Below, one piece after another: positions 52,735 through 64,000 of a stretch of DNA of 64,000 nucleotides. How positions within the stretch are numbered: the first letter of the stretch is position 1; each line of letters opens with the position of its first letter. Both the position numbers and the translations under genes were made by a program. The stretch spans positions 186,001 through 250,000 of the forward strand of contig NZ_JABWSY010000001.1 in assembly GCF_013396335.1 (NCBI RefSeq), written 5' to 3'. The notes under the pieces were generated by a model. That model saw nothing but the letters and a program-made list of their open reading frames with translations. It made no database searches and was not told the DNA's origin. The DNA is from Bacillus sp. EB106-08-02-XG196. GTDB lineage: Bacteria; Bacillota; Bacilli; Bacillales; Cytobacillaceae.

Positions 52735-53652
52735 TTACGCTTCCTTGGCTTCGGTTTCGCCTAGTAACTGCTTATGCTTGGCTGCTGCATTTACTTGCTC
52801 GTCTGCATGGTAGGATGAACGAACTAACGGCCCAGCTTCACAGTGACTGAACCCTTTTGTGAGGGCAATTTCACGTAACTCTGCAAATTCCTCTGGACGA
52901 TAATATTTTTCAACCTTCAAGTGACTTTTTGATGGCTGCAGGTACTGCCCAATGGTCATAATATCCACATTATTTGCTCTTAAATCATCCATTACTTCGA
53001 TAATTTCTTCTTTCGTTTCACCTAGACCTACCATTAAGCTAGATTTCGTAGGAATTGTAGGCTGCATTTCTTTTGCTCGGCGTAAAAATTCTAGTGAACG
53101 ATCATACTTTGCACGCGCTCTAACTCTTGGTGTAAGTCTTTTTACAGTTTCAATATTATGATTTAAAATATCAGGTTTTGCGTCCATTAACAGCGCTAAA
53201 TTTTCTTCCTTACCACCCATATCTGACGGAAGAACTTCAATGCTTGTGAATGGGTTTTTTCTTCTAATGGCTCTAACGGTTTCAGCAAATACAGCTGCAC
53301 CGCCATCCTTTAAATCGTCTCGTGCTACCGCAGTCACCACGACATGCTTTAAGTTCATTAATTGAACGGAGTCTGCTACACGTTCTGGCTCTTGCAAATC
53401 TAATTCTGTCGGTAATCCTGTTTTAACGGCACAGAAACGGCATGCACGTGTACAGGTATCACCGAGAATCATAAAGGTAGCCGTTCTTCTTTCGGCCCAG
53501 CATTCGTGAATATTTGGGCATCGCGCTTCTTCACAAACCGTATGTAAGTTTTTTTCACGCATCATCTTTTTTAAGCCTGTATAATGTTCATTCGTATTTA
53601 ATTTTATTTTCAACCATTCCGGTTTTCTTAAGTATTCTGCATTTTTGCTCAC
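52735..53652 (-). CDS. lipA: Lipoyl synthase (radical SAM)
   Basis: 305 residues from GTG 53652 (GGGGTGG upstream), beginning [20 protein letters not shown]; the longer frame adds a Cys-rich stretch without support. Auxiliary cluster Cys in [12 protein letters not shown], radical SAM cluster in CTRACRFC, and the C-terminal [11 protein letters not shown]er ligand. Inserts two sulfurs into octanoyl-protein to make lipoate for the 2-oxo acid dehydrogenases and glycine cleavage. Depends on Fe-S carriers encoded nearby. Confidence 0.97.
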   Translation of the reverse strand: MSKNAEYLRKPEWLKIKLNTNEHYTGLKKMMREKNLHTVCEEARCPNIHECWAERRTATFMILGDTCTRACRFCAVKTGLPTELDLQEPERVADSVQLMNLKHVVVTAVARDDLKDGGAAVFAETVRAIRRKNPFTSIEVLPSDMGGKEENLALLMDAKPDILNHNIETVKRLTPRVRARAKYDRSLEFLRRAKEMQPTIPTKSSLMVGLGETKEEIIEVMDDLRANNVDIMTIGQYLQPSKSHLKVEKYYRPEEFAELREIALTKGFSHCEAGPLVRSSYHADEQVNAAAKHKQLLGETEAKEA

Positions 53653-53776
53653 TATTTCCACCCCTATAAATGAGTTCGTCCTTGTCACTTTACCATACTT
53701 TTCGTAACAACAACAAGCAGACAACTCTGTAAATTCCTATTTCCAATTATTGACCATTATGAAATTGCCTAGATAT

Positions 53777-53785
53777 CATAAACTA
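53777..53785 (+). promoter_or_regulatory. Possible SigK -10 element of lytH
   Basis: CATAAACTA fits the mother-cell SigK -10 consensus CATANNNTA and sits 32 bases before the lytH start. No well spaced -35 AC is seen. LytH in B. subtilis is SigK-dependent. Confidence 0.35.
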
Positions 53786-53816
53786 AAGACGTACAATAAT
53801 CGGAAGGAGGATTCCT

Positions 53817-54806
53817 GTGCGGGCATTTCTGATAATTGGAACTTTCCTCTTATTAATGAGCAGCATATCTCCCAGGGATGCTCATGCTAAAGGTCCTGAT
53901 GAGTATCAGGAAAGAATGAAGCTATACAAAAAGGTGGAAACCATCACACAAATTCCATGGTATTACTTAGCAGCTATTGATCAATACGAAAGGAATATCC
54001 GTGCGGTTCGTAAGGACTTACCTAAAGCAGAAAGTGTGATTGGAATATATTTTACTCCAGAGAAATGGGCTGGGCCAACCAATCCAAATCCTGCCGAAGA
54101 AAACCCCGCAATTATCCAGTTTTTTAATGGTATGGGTGTGGACGGGGACGGAGATGGTAAAGCCAGTTTAAAGAGCGATGAAGATGTCTTATATTCTTTT
54201 GCCAATTATCTTTTATCGTATGGAACAGATCATGATAATATAAAAATCGGGTTATGGAATTATTATCATCGTGATAAGACAGTTGGCATTATTGCTGACA
54301 AGGCGAAAGTGTACCGGCATTTCGGCCGGTTAGAATTAGATAAACATGTATTTCCGATGCCATTACGAAGTAATCACAGCTATCGCAGTACCTGGGGTGA
54401 TGCCAGGGGCTGGGGCGGCAGAAGGATTCATGAGGGTACCGACATATTTGCAGGCTATGGTGTTCCTGTCCGAGCTACAAATTATGGCATCGTAGAAATG
54501 AAAGGTTGGAATAAGTTCGGCGGCTGGAGAGTTGGCATTCGTGATATTAATAATACGTATCATTATTTTGCTCATCTAAGCGGTTTTGCTAAAGATCTAA
54601 AAGTGGGACAAATCGTGGAACCGGGAACGTTAATTGGCGGTGTCGGCAGTTCTGGGTATGGACCTCCTGGGACATCAGGTAAATTCCCTCCCCATTTACA
54701 TTATGGGATGTACAAAGATAATGGCTATACTGAATGGTCCTTCGACCCCACACCACATTTAAGATTGTGGAAACAGCAGGAAAGACAGGCATTAAAGAAA
54801 CGATAA
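53817..54806 (+). CDS. lytH: L-Ala-D-Glu endopeptidase LytH (M23 family)
   Basis: 329 residues (B. subtilis LytH, formerly YunA, 326). Signal peptide FLIIGTFLLLMSSISPRDAHA. Then a helical lysozyme-like N-terminal part and the M23 domain with RRIHEGTDIFAGYG (HxxxD) and PPHLHYGMY (HxH) zinc ligands. It trims peptide side chains in the spore cortex. GTG 53817 follows AAGGAGG. Repeat copy C begins within its stop codon. Confidence 0.93.
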   Translation: MRAFLIIGTFLLLMSSISPRDAHAKGPDEYQERMKLYKKVETITQIPWYYLAAIDQYERNIRAVRKDLPKAESVIGIYFTPEKWAGPTNPNPAEENPAIIQFFNGMGVDGDGDGKASLKSDEDVLYSFANYLLSYGTDHDNIKIGLWNYYHRDKTVGIIADKAKVYRHFGRLELDKHVFPMPLRSNHSYRSTWGDARGWGGRRIHEGTDIFAGYGVPVRATNYGIVEMKGWNKFGGWRVGIRDINNTYHYFAHLSGFAKDLKVGQIVEPGTLIGGVGSSGYGPPGTSGKFPPHLHYGMYKDNGYTEWSFDPTPHLRLWKQQERQALKKR

Positions 54807-54923
54807 AAGCGGAAGCGCCTTGACCAGGGGCGACAGGCATAAGACGAGCCGGCAGGAAGGTTGCTTTTTAACCTTCTTGACGGATTGGCTTATGACCCCG
54901 AGTCCCTAGGCGCTGAAGCTAGA
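54805..54923 (+). repeat. 119-bp hairpin repeat copy C, 3' of lytH
   Basis: Its first two bases are the last two of the lytH stop codon. It reads AAAAGCGGAAGCGCCTTGAC in the direction of lytH, the same polarity copy B has to yumB. About seven differences from copy B over 119 bp; changes in the apical stem keep pairing (AAGGTTGC...AACCTT). Confidence 0.9.
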
Positions 54924-54935
54924 TAAAAAAGTAGT

Positions 54936-54960
54936 AAGGACTGTCAACGACAGTCCTTTT
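54936..54960. terminator. Bidirectional terminator between lytH and yunB
   Basis: AAGGACTGTC (54936-54945) pairs with GACAGTCCTT (54949-54958) around AAC; T-tracts on both strands. Confidence 0.88.
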
Positions 54961-55714
54961 AACGTTCTGGCTGCGGTATTTGAATAGATGGTGTAATTCC
55001 ACTGCCGCCATTATTATAAAATTGCGGTACCTCACCCTGTATCAATCTTCCGCCAACAGGTATCTTCTGCTCTAGTTTAGTAATTTCCGTTGCAAACGGG
55101 GTTATGATTTGTACGGATACCTCTAAATGGATCGCAACGTCAATCCAGGTATTATTAATTCCCATTGGTTTTGGGTCGATTTTCACATCAGGGCGCACCT
55201 CTCCGATAGCATGAAACCGAACGGGTATTTTAGGCCCTAAGTTTCCTAACAACGCCATGTTGGTTGCCTGCCCTAATGGGACATTCCAAACAATCCCATC
55301 CTCTCTTCCCTCATTAACCTCAATATCAACGTCTGTTAATTGCTCTAAGGAAGCCAGGTCCCCTTTCTCTGCCGCATTTAAGTTTTTCTGTATCTCATTG
55401 GTGATTTCAGATAACTTTTGATTTATCACTTCTGTATTTAAACTAGCGCTCGGCTGCGCACCATTTTCCCCCGGCTCTACTGCAATGACATCCCCTACCT
55501 CGACGGTTTTTTTATTAATGGCTTTATTTATTACCTGCGAGGCAATTTGTTTTGTTTTTGATTCCGCATATCTCATTAAGGAAGGCTCAATCCCTTTGTT
55601 AACCAGCCATATTCCAAATGCAGTAGACAAAAGAAAGAAAACAAATGATAGGAGCATGACATATCTGAAAGGTAACGGTCCTCGTTTCCGGGCACGTACA
55701 CGAAACTTTGCCAA
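54959..55714 (-). CDS. yunB: Sporulation protein YunB
   Basis: 251 residues (B. subtilis YunB 254). One N-terminal membrane helix (FRYVMLLSFVFFLLSTAFGI), then an extracytoplasmic domain with EPSLMRYAESKTKQIASQVI and QLIPRFHAIGEV-type family text (IPVRFHAIGEVRPDVKID). Needed for normal spore formation in B. subtilis; thought to share the YlmC/spore family domain. TTG 55714 follows GGGGGG. CATACATAT at 55737-55745 resembles a SigE -10. Confidence 0.92.
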   Translation of the reverse strand: MAKFRVRARKRGPLPFRYVMLLSFVFFLLSTAFGIWLVNKGIEPSLMRYAESKTKQIASQVINKAINKKTVEVGDVIAVEPGENGAQPSASLNTEVINQKLSEITNEIQKNLNAAEKGDLASLEQLTDVDIEVNEGREDGIVWNVPLGQATNMALLGNLGPKIPVRFHAIGEVRPDVKIDPKPMGINNTWIDVAIHLEVSVQIITPFATEITKLEQKIPVGGRLIQGEVPQFYNNGGSGITPSIQIPQPER

Positions 55715-55779
55715 AAAAAATCCCCCCTTACATGCTATATGTATGCTTATAAAAGGGGAACTAGCCTATAAAATTGAAG

Positions 55780-55807
55780 AAAAGCCTGCACAACTTGTGC
55801 AAGCTTT
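55780..55807 (-). terminator. Terminator of yunC
   Basis: AAAAGC-TGCACAA pairs with TTGTGCA-GCTTTT with one mismatch; minus strand ends CTTCAATTTTAT. The stem abuts the stop codon. Confidence 0.65.
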
Positions 55808-56110
55808 TTAAGCCATTTTTAACAAGGCATCTTTCCCAAGCATTCCTTTTGTTATTCCTAAGTTTTCTGCCTCGGTTGTTACTGACTCCATTGGTGCATT
55901 AAGGAGTTGTTCAATGGTTTTTACTCCTACCGCTCTTGCGGCAATGATTTTTCGGTCCTTAAGCCTTTCGTTTAACAAACCGACATCTAAGGCACCGCAC
56001 ATAATATATCCCTTATCATTGCTTACAGTGAGCAGTGTTGTTTTTGGTAGTAAGACCGTAACAGCCAAGAACGTGTGACCATTAATCTCTACCGGTGATA
56101 GCTCAATCAA
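55808..56110 (-). CDS. yunC: DUF1805 protein YunC
   Basis: 100 residues from TTG 56110 (AAAGGAGTG upstream), matching B. subtilis YunC (101). GYIMCGALDVGLLNERLKDR and IIAARAVGVKTIEQLL are DUF1805. Function unknown. Confidence 0.92.
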   Translation of the reverse strand: MIELSPVEINGHTFLAVTVLLPKTTLLTVSNDKGYIMCGALDVGLLNERLKDRKIIAARAVGVKTIEQLLNAPMESVTTEAENLGITKGMLGKDALLKMA

Positions 56111-56170
56111 TTTACACACTCCTTTCCTCACTATCAACTTATGAAAGCGAAAGAAAAAGCGTGTAACAAA

Positions 56171-57517
56171 CTAGGACTGCAATTTCCATTTTAATAAATC
56201 CCGCAAAAACTCAGGAAGGAAGTATTCTTTTTCTTTATTTGGAAAAACGTTTTTAAAAAAATGCCCAAAGGTAAACATATCTGGAACCGCAAGAGAGTAG
56301 GTCTTTTCTAGATCCAGTTCATTGCCATTTATATTAATTATGTGATTTTCTTTAAAGGTAATCCGATCGTAAACACTTGCCCCCATTACTGTCCCTCTAA
56401 AGCCAAGCCCTATAACTTGCCGCCCAGCCCACTCATCGGACTTTGTTTCCAATAATACTTCTCTTAATTCCCTGCCTGTAAGTTGAATTTTACAGGGATT
56501 GATCGGATGAGGACAAATCGATAGCAAATCATAGGAGGTTACCCTCCCAGATAATGGACCCAAAATTAGACCTGCGTTAATATAGGCACAATCCGCATTG
56601 CACCATTCCCTTAACGCTTGGCATAAAATCTGAGACAACTCAGTAGCTTGAAAGGGGTCATGGATGTATTCCTTAGGCAGGTTAGTAATTTTTTGATTTA
56701 ACAGCTTCTTCCCTTTTCGGTAAATCTCCTTAGAAATTGCTTTCTCATCTTGTATAGCCGGGAGCTCCATTACATTATACAATTTTGCCTGTTTGCTACA
56801 AATTTTTTTATCAGCTATCTGGAGCGTTACATGGCCGACAAATCTACCATGCTTGCCAGCTCCAGCAAGCATGGTCTGTCCCACCTGCTTCCCTTCAGGA
56901 AGGGTATGGTGGGTATGCCCACCAAGAATGACATCTATATCTGGATATTCCATAGCAATTCTTTCATCATGGGTAAGGCCAAGATGAGAGAGCAGAATGA
57001 TGACATCAGATTGATCCTTTAATGGTTGTATCCACTTTCCCAACTCCTCAAGCGGCTCAGTCAAATGCCAGCCTAACAGGTCATATAGAAGCAAAAAATA
57101 GGCAGTTAAACCGATTACACCAATCCGTGTTCCCTGTTTTGTTTGATAAACTTTATATGGTTTCAGCCATGTTGGATGCTGACCATTCTTGTCATAGAGA
57201 TTAGCCACTACAACATCAAATTCACTTTTATCATACAGATGATTAAGCACTTCATAAGGAAAATTGATACCTTCATTGTTACCAATTGTAACAGCACTAT
57301 AGCCACTCTCATTTAACAGCTCAATATTCCCCTGTCCTTCGGTCCCCTCTGAAAGCGGGTGCCAGCGATCAATAAAGTCACCAACGTCAAAAAGGAAAAA
57401 ATCTTCTCCATTTTCTGCATGATGTGTTCTTCGGCTTGTTAAGAAACTCTGAATTCGCGGCCATCGTTTTAAATGGCTGTGAAGATCATTTGTATGATAG
57501 ATATGGATCATTTCCAT
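56171..57517 (-). CDS. yunD: Metallophosphatase/5'-nucleotidase family protein YunD
   Basis: 448 residues (YunD 462). Calcineurin-like metal motifs: TNDLHSHL, DVGDFID, GNNEG, LLSHLG and LGGHTHH; then a C-terminal 5'-nucleotidase substrate domain from about residue 285. No signal peptide, so unlike secreted UshA it is cytosolic. ATG 57517 follows GGAAGCG. Start of a leftward group with yunE and yunF upstream. Confidence 0.9.
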   Translation of the reverse strand: MEMIHIYHTNDLHSHLKRWPRIQSFLTSRRTHHAENGEDFFLFDVGDFIDRWHPLSEGTEGQGNIELLNESGYSAVTIGNNEGINFPYEVLNHLYDKSEFDVVVANLYDKNGQHPTWLKPYKVYQTKQGTRIGVIGLTAYFLLLYDLLGWHLTEPLEELGKWIQPLKDQSDVIILLSHLGLTHDERIAMEYPDIDVILGGHTHHTLPEGKQVGQTMLAGAGKHGRFVGHVTLQIADKKICSKQAKLYNVMELPAIQDEKAISKEIYRKGKKLLNQKITNLPKEYIHDPFQATELSQILCQALREWCNADCAYINAGLILGPLSGRVTSYDLLSICPHPINPCKIQLTGRELREVLLETKSDEWAGRQVIGLGFRGTVMGASVYDRITFKENHIININGNELDLEKTYSLAVPDMFTFGHFFKNVFPNKEKEYFLPEFLRDLLKWKLQS

Positions 57518-57535
57518 GGATGTTTCGCTTCCTTT

Positions 57536-58357
57536 TTATCCAATAATTCCTTGATAAATTAATCGTATGCCAACGATGATTAAGATGGTTCGTAATAATA
57601 AAACAATTGTTTTGCTTTTTAGTTTTATATTTAAATAGACACCAACCTTTGCACCAATCCATGCTCCTGGAACTAATGCCAACGCAAGCAGCCAGTCCAC
57701 ATTTCCAAGCGTGATATGGGTAATGGAGCTAAGAATGGATGTTGGTAAGATCATAAACATGGATGTAGCTGTTGCTACATGGGGCGGAAAGAAGAAAAGC
57801 AGAATCATGGTCGGAACCATTAAGGACCCGCCGCCAACACCCAGAATCCCTGATAAGAACCCAACAATAAATGCAATAGCAACTCCCATTACAGGGTTAA
57901 AGCCGTACTCAAAGACTTTTCCTGAGTTATCCGTAAAGCTCCTGAAAATCCCCTTATCTCTACGGTAGGGAATCGGTTTTAGTTTATCTTTTACTAATAG
58001 AATACACGAAACAAAAAGAATAAAAATGCCAAAAAATAAATTGAATGATTTTAAATTTAATATCTCCGTAACCCATGCTCCCAAAATACTTCCAGGTCCA
58101 CTTCCTATCAGAAAGATTAACCCGCTTTTATAGTCTACCGTTTTATGTTTCATATAAGCTAACGTGGAAGAAAGCCCGGTAAAAATCATGGTGAAAAGTG
58201 AGGTACCCACAGCTGTCTGAGGAGAGATATAACCAAATGCAGATAGAGAGCCTAAAAAGAGTAAGGAAGGAACAATGACGATACCTCCGCCTAATCCAAT
58301 TAAGCTCCCTAAGGAACTACCTGCAATTCCTATTAATATTAAAACAATCCATTCCAT
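57536..58357 (-). CDS. yunE: TauE/SafE-family sulfite or organic anion exporter YunE
   Basis: 273 residues, eight membrane segments. The two family repeats are GSLIGLGGGIVIVPSLLFLG and GFLSGILGVGGGSLMVPTMI. TauE/SafE proteins move sulfite, sulfonates or related anions. ATG 58357 follows AAAGGAGAAAG. 18 bases separate it from yunD and 16 from yunF, so all three are one operon. Confidence 0.92.
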   Translation of the reverse strand: MEWIVLILIGIAGSSLGSLIGLGGGIVIVPSLLFLGSLSAFGYISPQTAVGTSLFTMIFTGLSSTLAYMKHKTVDYKSGLIFLIGSGPGSILGAWVTEILNLKSFNLFFGIFILFVSCILLVKDKLKPIPYRRDKGIFRSFTDNSGKVFEYGFNPVMGVAIAFIVGFLSGILGVGGGSLMVPTMILLFFFPPHVATATSMFMILPTSILSSITHITLGNVDWLLALALVPGAWIGAKVGVYLNIKLKSKTIVLLLRTILIIVGIRLIYQGIIG

Positions 58358-58373
58358 TCTCTTTCTCCTTTAT

Positions 58374-59219
58374 TTAAAATAGATCTAGTTGTCTAGGAGC
58401 AAGGTCCTCATATTTTATATCTAAAAGGGTAATCATTTCTTTTGCGTTATCTGCCGCATCCCCGCCTGAATTATTGTTAAATAGAACATAGACGTTTTGC
58501 GATTCATTGGATAATCTCCGGATTATGTCTGCCCATTCTTGAAGTTCTTGTTGATTGTAGCGATAAAGGTACCTGACTTCACGCCAATCCGTATCCTGAC
58601 GTTTTTGCCAGCCATGAACGTTTCGTCCGTGAAATCGAATGAGAAGTTTTTCTGGATCGATAGCCTCTGCTATCGCTGGTATGGAGCCCTCCCCTGATTG
58701 TGGTTCATCACAAATACTATGTATCCACTTTTCTTCTTTCATAAAATCAAGCGTATGCTGGCGAAACCGGGGTGTAAACCAGGATTGGTGCCTGAACTCA
58801 AGTGCGCAGGGTATATCGCCCATTTGCGCTTTACACCATCGTAAATATTCAACATTTTCCCGTTTACAATCAAACCACGGCGGAAATTGAAAAAGCACCA
58901 TTGCTAATTTATTTTCTTCTATGTATGGTTCTAGCGATTCTTTAAAGGCTTGAAACATTTCTTGTTTTGTTGCAAATGGGATTTCCCCGCGTTGATGACC
59001 TGTCATACCTTGGTAGGCTTTAACAATGAACTGAAACGAAGCAGGAGTATCAGTAACCCATTTTGCTGCATTCCTTTTGGGTTGGATGGCGTAAAAAGCG
59101 GAATCCACTTCCACTGTCGGAAAATGGCCAGCATATTCTTTTAGCTTATCGCGCGGTGAGGTTTGACCCGGATATAAGCTGTCTTGATCGCCCCAACCTG
59201 TAACACCGATATAAATCAA
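58374..59219 (-). CDS. yunF: DUF72 protein YunF
   Basis: 281 residues (YunF 282). TIM-barrel-like DUF72: MIYIGVTGWGDQDSLYP at the start, VEVDSAFYAIQPKRNAAKWV and LEFRHQSWF, then VLFNNNSGGDAADNAKEM at the end. TTG 59219 follows GGAGGTG. First gene of yunF-yunE-yunD. Function unknown. Confidence 0.92.
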   Translation of the reverse strand: MIYIGVTGWGDQDSLYPGQTSPRDKLKEYAGHFPTVEVDSAFYAIQPKRNAAKWVTDTPASFQFIVKAYQGMTGHQRGEIPFATKQEMFQAFKESLEPYIEENKLAMVLFQFPPWFDCKRENVEYLRWCKAQMGDIPCALEFRHQSWFTPRFRQHTLDFMKEEKWIHSICDEPQSGEGSIPAIAEAIDPEKLLIRFHGRNVHGWQKRQDTDWREVRYLYRYNQQELQEWADIIRRLSNESQNVYVLFNNNSGGDAADNAKEMITLLDIKYEDLAPRQLDLF

Positions 59220-59268
59220 CCTGAATCACCTCCACTACTAATAATAGCATACCCTTAGTTTTGATTTT

Positions 59269-59531
59269 CCGCTATCCGAGAGTATACCCCGCCATCCGCA
59301 AGTATTTCTCGCCATCCGCAAGTATTTTCTGCTATCCGCAAGTATTTCTTGCCATCCGCCAGTATTCCTTGCCATCCGCGAGTATTTTCTGCTATCCGCC
59401 AGTATTTCTCGCCATCCGCCAGTATTTCTCGCCATCCGCCAGTATTTCTCGCCATCCGCCAGTATTTCTTGCTATCCGCTAGTATTTCTCGCCATCCGCC
59501 AGTATTTCTCGCCATCCGCCAGTATTTCTCG
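59269..59531. repeat. Tandem array of a 20-bp unit, about 13 copies
   Basis: Unit AGTATTTCTCGCCATCCGCC begins at 59281 and every 20 bases to 59501 (12 full units), with partial units at both ends. Variants are mostly T/C or A/C changes (GCTATCCG, TTCTTG, CCGCA). Units at 59401-59460 and 59481-59520 are identical, showing recent duplication. Confidence 0.95.
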
Positions 59532-59543
59532 AAAACGCAAAGA

Positions 59544-59572
59544 ACCGCCTGCCAATATGGCAAGCGGACCAA
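59544..59572 (-). terminator. Terminator of the suf operon
   Basis: CCGCCTGCC and GGCAAGCGG pair with one mismatch around a short loop; minus strand continues TTCTTTGCGTTTTC. Confidence 0.7.
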
Positions 59573-59579
59573 AATCTTA

Positions 59580-60977
59580 TTAACCGATAGAACCTTCCAT
59601 CTCGAACTTTATGAGACGATTCATTTCAACGGCGTATTCCATTGGTAACTCTTTTGTAAATGGCTCAATGAAGCCCATTACGATCATTTCAGTCGCTTCT
59701 TGTTGTGAAATACCACGGCTCATTAAGTAGAAGAGCTGTTCTTCTGATACTTTAGAAACCTTAGCTTCATGTTCAAGAGAAATGTTGTCGTTTAAGATTT
59801 CATTGTATGGAATAGTATCAGAAGTTGACTGATTATCCATAATCAATGTATCACATTCGATATTCGCACGTGCACCATCCGCTTTACGGCCGAAGTGAAC
59901 AACACCACGATAGGTTACTTTACCACCATGTTTAGAAATCGACTTAGAAACAATGGTAGAAGAAGTGTTTGGAGCTAAGTGAATCATCTTTGCTCCAGCA
60001 TCCTGGTGCTGACCTTTACCAGCAATGGCAATGGATAATGTCATACCACGTGCGCCTTCGCCTTTAAGAATAACAGCAGGATATTTCATCGTTAATTTAG
60101 AACCAATGTTACCATCAATCCATTCCATTGTCGCATTCGCTTCACAAACAGCACGCTTTGTAACAAGATTGAAAACATTGTTTGCCCAGTTTTGAATCGT
60201 TGTATAGCGGCAATATGCATCTTTTTTAATAACAATCTCAACGACTGCACTATGAAGTGAGTTCGTCGTATAAACAGGTGCCGTACAGCCTTCTACATAA
60301 TGAACATGTGCGCCTTCATCCACAATGATTAACGTACGCTCAAATTGTCCCATATTTTCAGAGTTAATTCGGAAATACGCCTGTAACGGAGTATCTACTT
60401 TAACTCCTTTTGGAACATAAATAAATGATCCACCTGACCATACTGCTGAGTTTAGTGCAGCAAACTTGTTATCTGTCGGAGGAATCGTTTTTCCAAAATG
60501 CTCACGGAAGATATCTTCATTCTCTCTTAGAGCAGAATCAGTATCTTTAAAAACGATGCCCAAATCTTCAAGTTCTACCTTCATGTTATGGTAAACTACC
60601 TCAGATTCGTATTGAGCAGATACACCAGCAAGATACTTTTGCTCTGCTTCAGGAATCCCAAGTTTGTCAAATGTTGCTTTAATCTCTTCAGGAACTTCAT
60701 CCCAAGATTTTTCCGATTTCTCAGATGGTTTTACATAATAGGTAATTTCGTCAAAATTTAATGAAGCCATATCCCCGCCCCATTGTGGCATCGGCATTTT
60801 ATAAAAATGCTCAAGTGACTTCAAGCGGAAATCGAGCATCCACTGCGGTTCGTTTTTTAACTTTGAAATTTCTTTTACAATGTCACTTGTTAAACCACGC
60901 TTTGATCGAAATATGGAAACATCCTTATCGGCAAAACCGTATTTATAATCACCGATTTCCGGCATTTTTTTCGCCAT
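59580..60977 (-). CDS. sufB: Fe-S assembly scaffold SufB
   Basis: 465 residues, the usual length. Beta-helix core with [40 protein letters not shown] and the C-terminal [20 protein letters not shown]. Forms the SufBCD scaffold where sulfur from SufS/SufU and iron are assembled. ATG 60977 follows GGAGGAAC. Last gene of the operon, preceding the terminator. Confidence 0.97.
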   Translation of the reverse strand: MAKKMPEIGDYKYGFADKDVSIFRSKRGLTSDIVKEISKLKNEPQWMLDFRLKSLEHFYKMPMPQWGGDMASLNFDEITYYVKPSEKSEKSWDEVPEEIKATFDKLGIPEAEQKYLAGVSAQYESEVVYHNMKVELEDLGIVFKDTDSALRENEDIFREHFGKTIPPTDNKFAALNSAVWSGGSFIYVPKGVKVDTPLQAYFRINSENMGQFERTLIIVDEGAHVHYVEGCTAPVYTTNSLHSAVVEIVIKKDAYCRYTTIQNWANNVFNLVTKRAVCEANATMEWIDGNIGSKLTMKYPAVILKGEGARGMTLSIAIAGKGQHQDAGAKMIHLAPNTSSTIVSKSISKHGGKVTYRGVVHFGRKADGARANIECDTLIMDNQSTSDTIPYNEILNDNISLEHEAKVSKVSEEQLFYLMSRGISQQEATEMIVMGFIEPFTKELPMEYAVEMNRLIKFEMEGSIG

Positions 60978-61028
60978 CTACCTGTTCCTCCATTTCATAA
61001 ACAAAAAGGGAAAACTCCCTTGTTTGTT

Positions 61029-63995
<2,967 letters not shown>

Positions 63996-64000
63996 GATTA

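Larger units (their letters stand above)
59220..59579. other. yunF-sufB intergenic region, mostly tandem repeat
   Basis: 360 bases. 59269-59531 is the 20-bp array; the suf terminator follows at 59544. Frames through the array translate to a repeating MARNTGGWREILAD-like text only because 20 is not a multiple of 3, so no gene is called. Confidence 0.8.

Noticed and set aside
59269..59531. CRISPR array
   Set aside because: The units are contiguous 20-bp copies with no unique spacers and no cas genes.
59238..59648. Several ORFs of 65-105 aa on both strands with repeated W/R/N text
   Set aside because: They are products of the 20-bp tandem array; open frames arise because the unit lacks stops in these frames. 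No ribosome sites.

Overview
The window is a low-GC Gram-positive chromosome segment from a spore-forming member of the Bacillaceae (Bacillus/Neobacillus-like; the species cannot be fixed from sequence alone). Reasons: strong AGGAGG ribosome sites with ATG/GTG/TTG starts, many hairpin plus T-run terminators, spore and sporulation genes (kapB, kapD, a Spo0E-type phosphatase, yteA, yutH, yunB, lytH), and long stretches in the same order as the Bacillus subtilis yug, yui, yum, yut, yun and suf regions. No rRNA, tRNA, phage or CRISPR array is visible.

Region 1 (1-7.3 kb) is a catabolic locus read leftwards: GH38 alpha-mannosidase, an (alpha/alpha)6-barrel glycosidase, a LacI regulator and two sugar ABC permeases, the last cut by the window edge. 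Two GGAACGTTCC palindromes and two cre-like sites lie upstream of its units. Region 2 (7.5-19 kb) is accessory: a MarR/MFS pair, a small FAD protein, a secreted subtilisin, a PlcR/NprR-like HTH-TPR regulator followed 11 bases later by a 49-residue secreted peptide gene that no automatic ORF call of normal length would report, then CorA, a CDF transporter, YteA, an amino acid permease, LysE and several tiny genes. Region 3 (19-22.7 kb) is a GtrA / GT2 / membrane glycosyltransferase-like operon (ykoT/ykoS relatives) and a Spo0E-like gene.

Region 4 (22.8-40 kb) follows the B. subtilis yug-kap-yui order: yugN, pgi, yugJ, yuzA, glutamate dehydrogenase, rocD, yugI, yugF, yugE, then a PH-domain protein, an AlaX-type editing protein, a Cu/Zn-SOD-like lipoprotein, cyclophilin lipoprotein, kapB, kapD, yuxO, pepA, yuiC, yuiB, yuiA. 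Region 5 (40-59 kb) carries yumB, yumC, yutM, yuzB, yutJ, yuzD, yutI, yutH, yutG, yutF, yutE, an EAL phosphodiesterase, yutD, yutC, lipA, lytH, yunB to yunF. Region 6 (59.5-64 kb) is the 3' part of the suf operon (sufD, sufS, sufU, sufB; sufC would lie off the right edge). Regions 5 and 6 are rich in redox and Fe-S genes: two NDH-2-like enzymes, a ferredoxin-NADP reductase, A-type and Nfu-type carriers, lipoyl synthase and SUF.

Most notable: the candidate peptide quorum-sensing cassette at 10.4-11.8 kb; a 117-119 bp hairpin repeat found three times, always in the same orientation between a stop codon and a terminator, once nested inside another repeat; a 20-bp tandem array downstream of sufB; four 22-bp phased repeats plus a Rex/Fnr-like palindrome between yumB and yumC; and kapB without kinB beside it.
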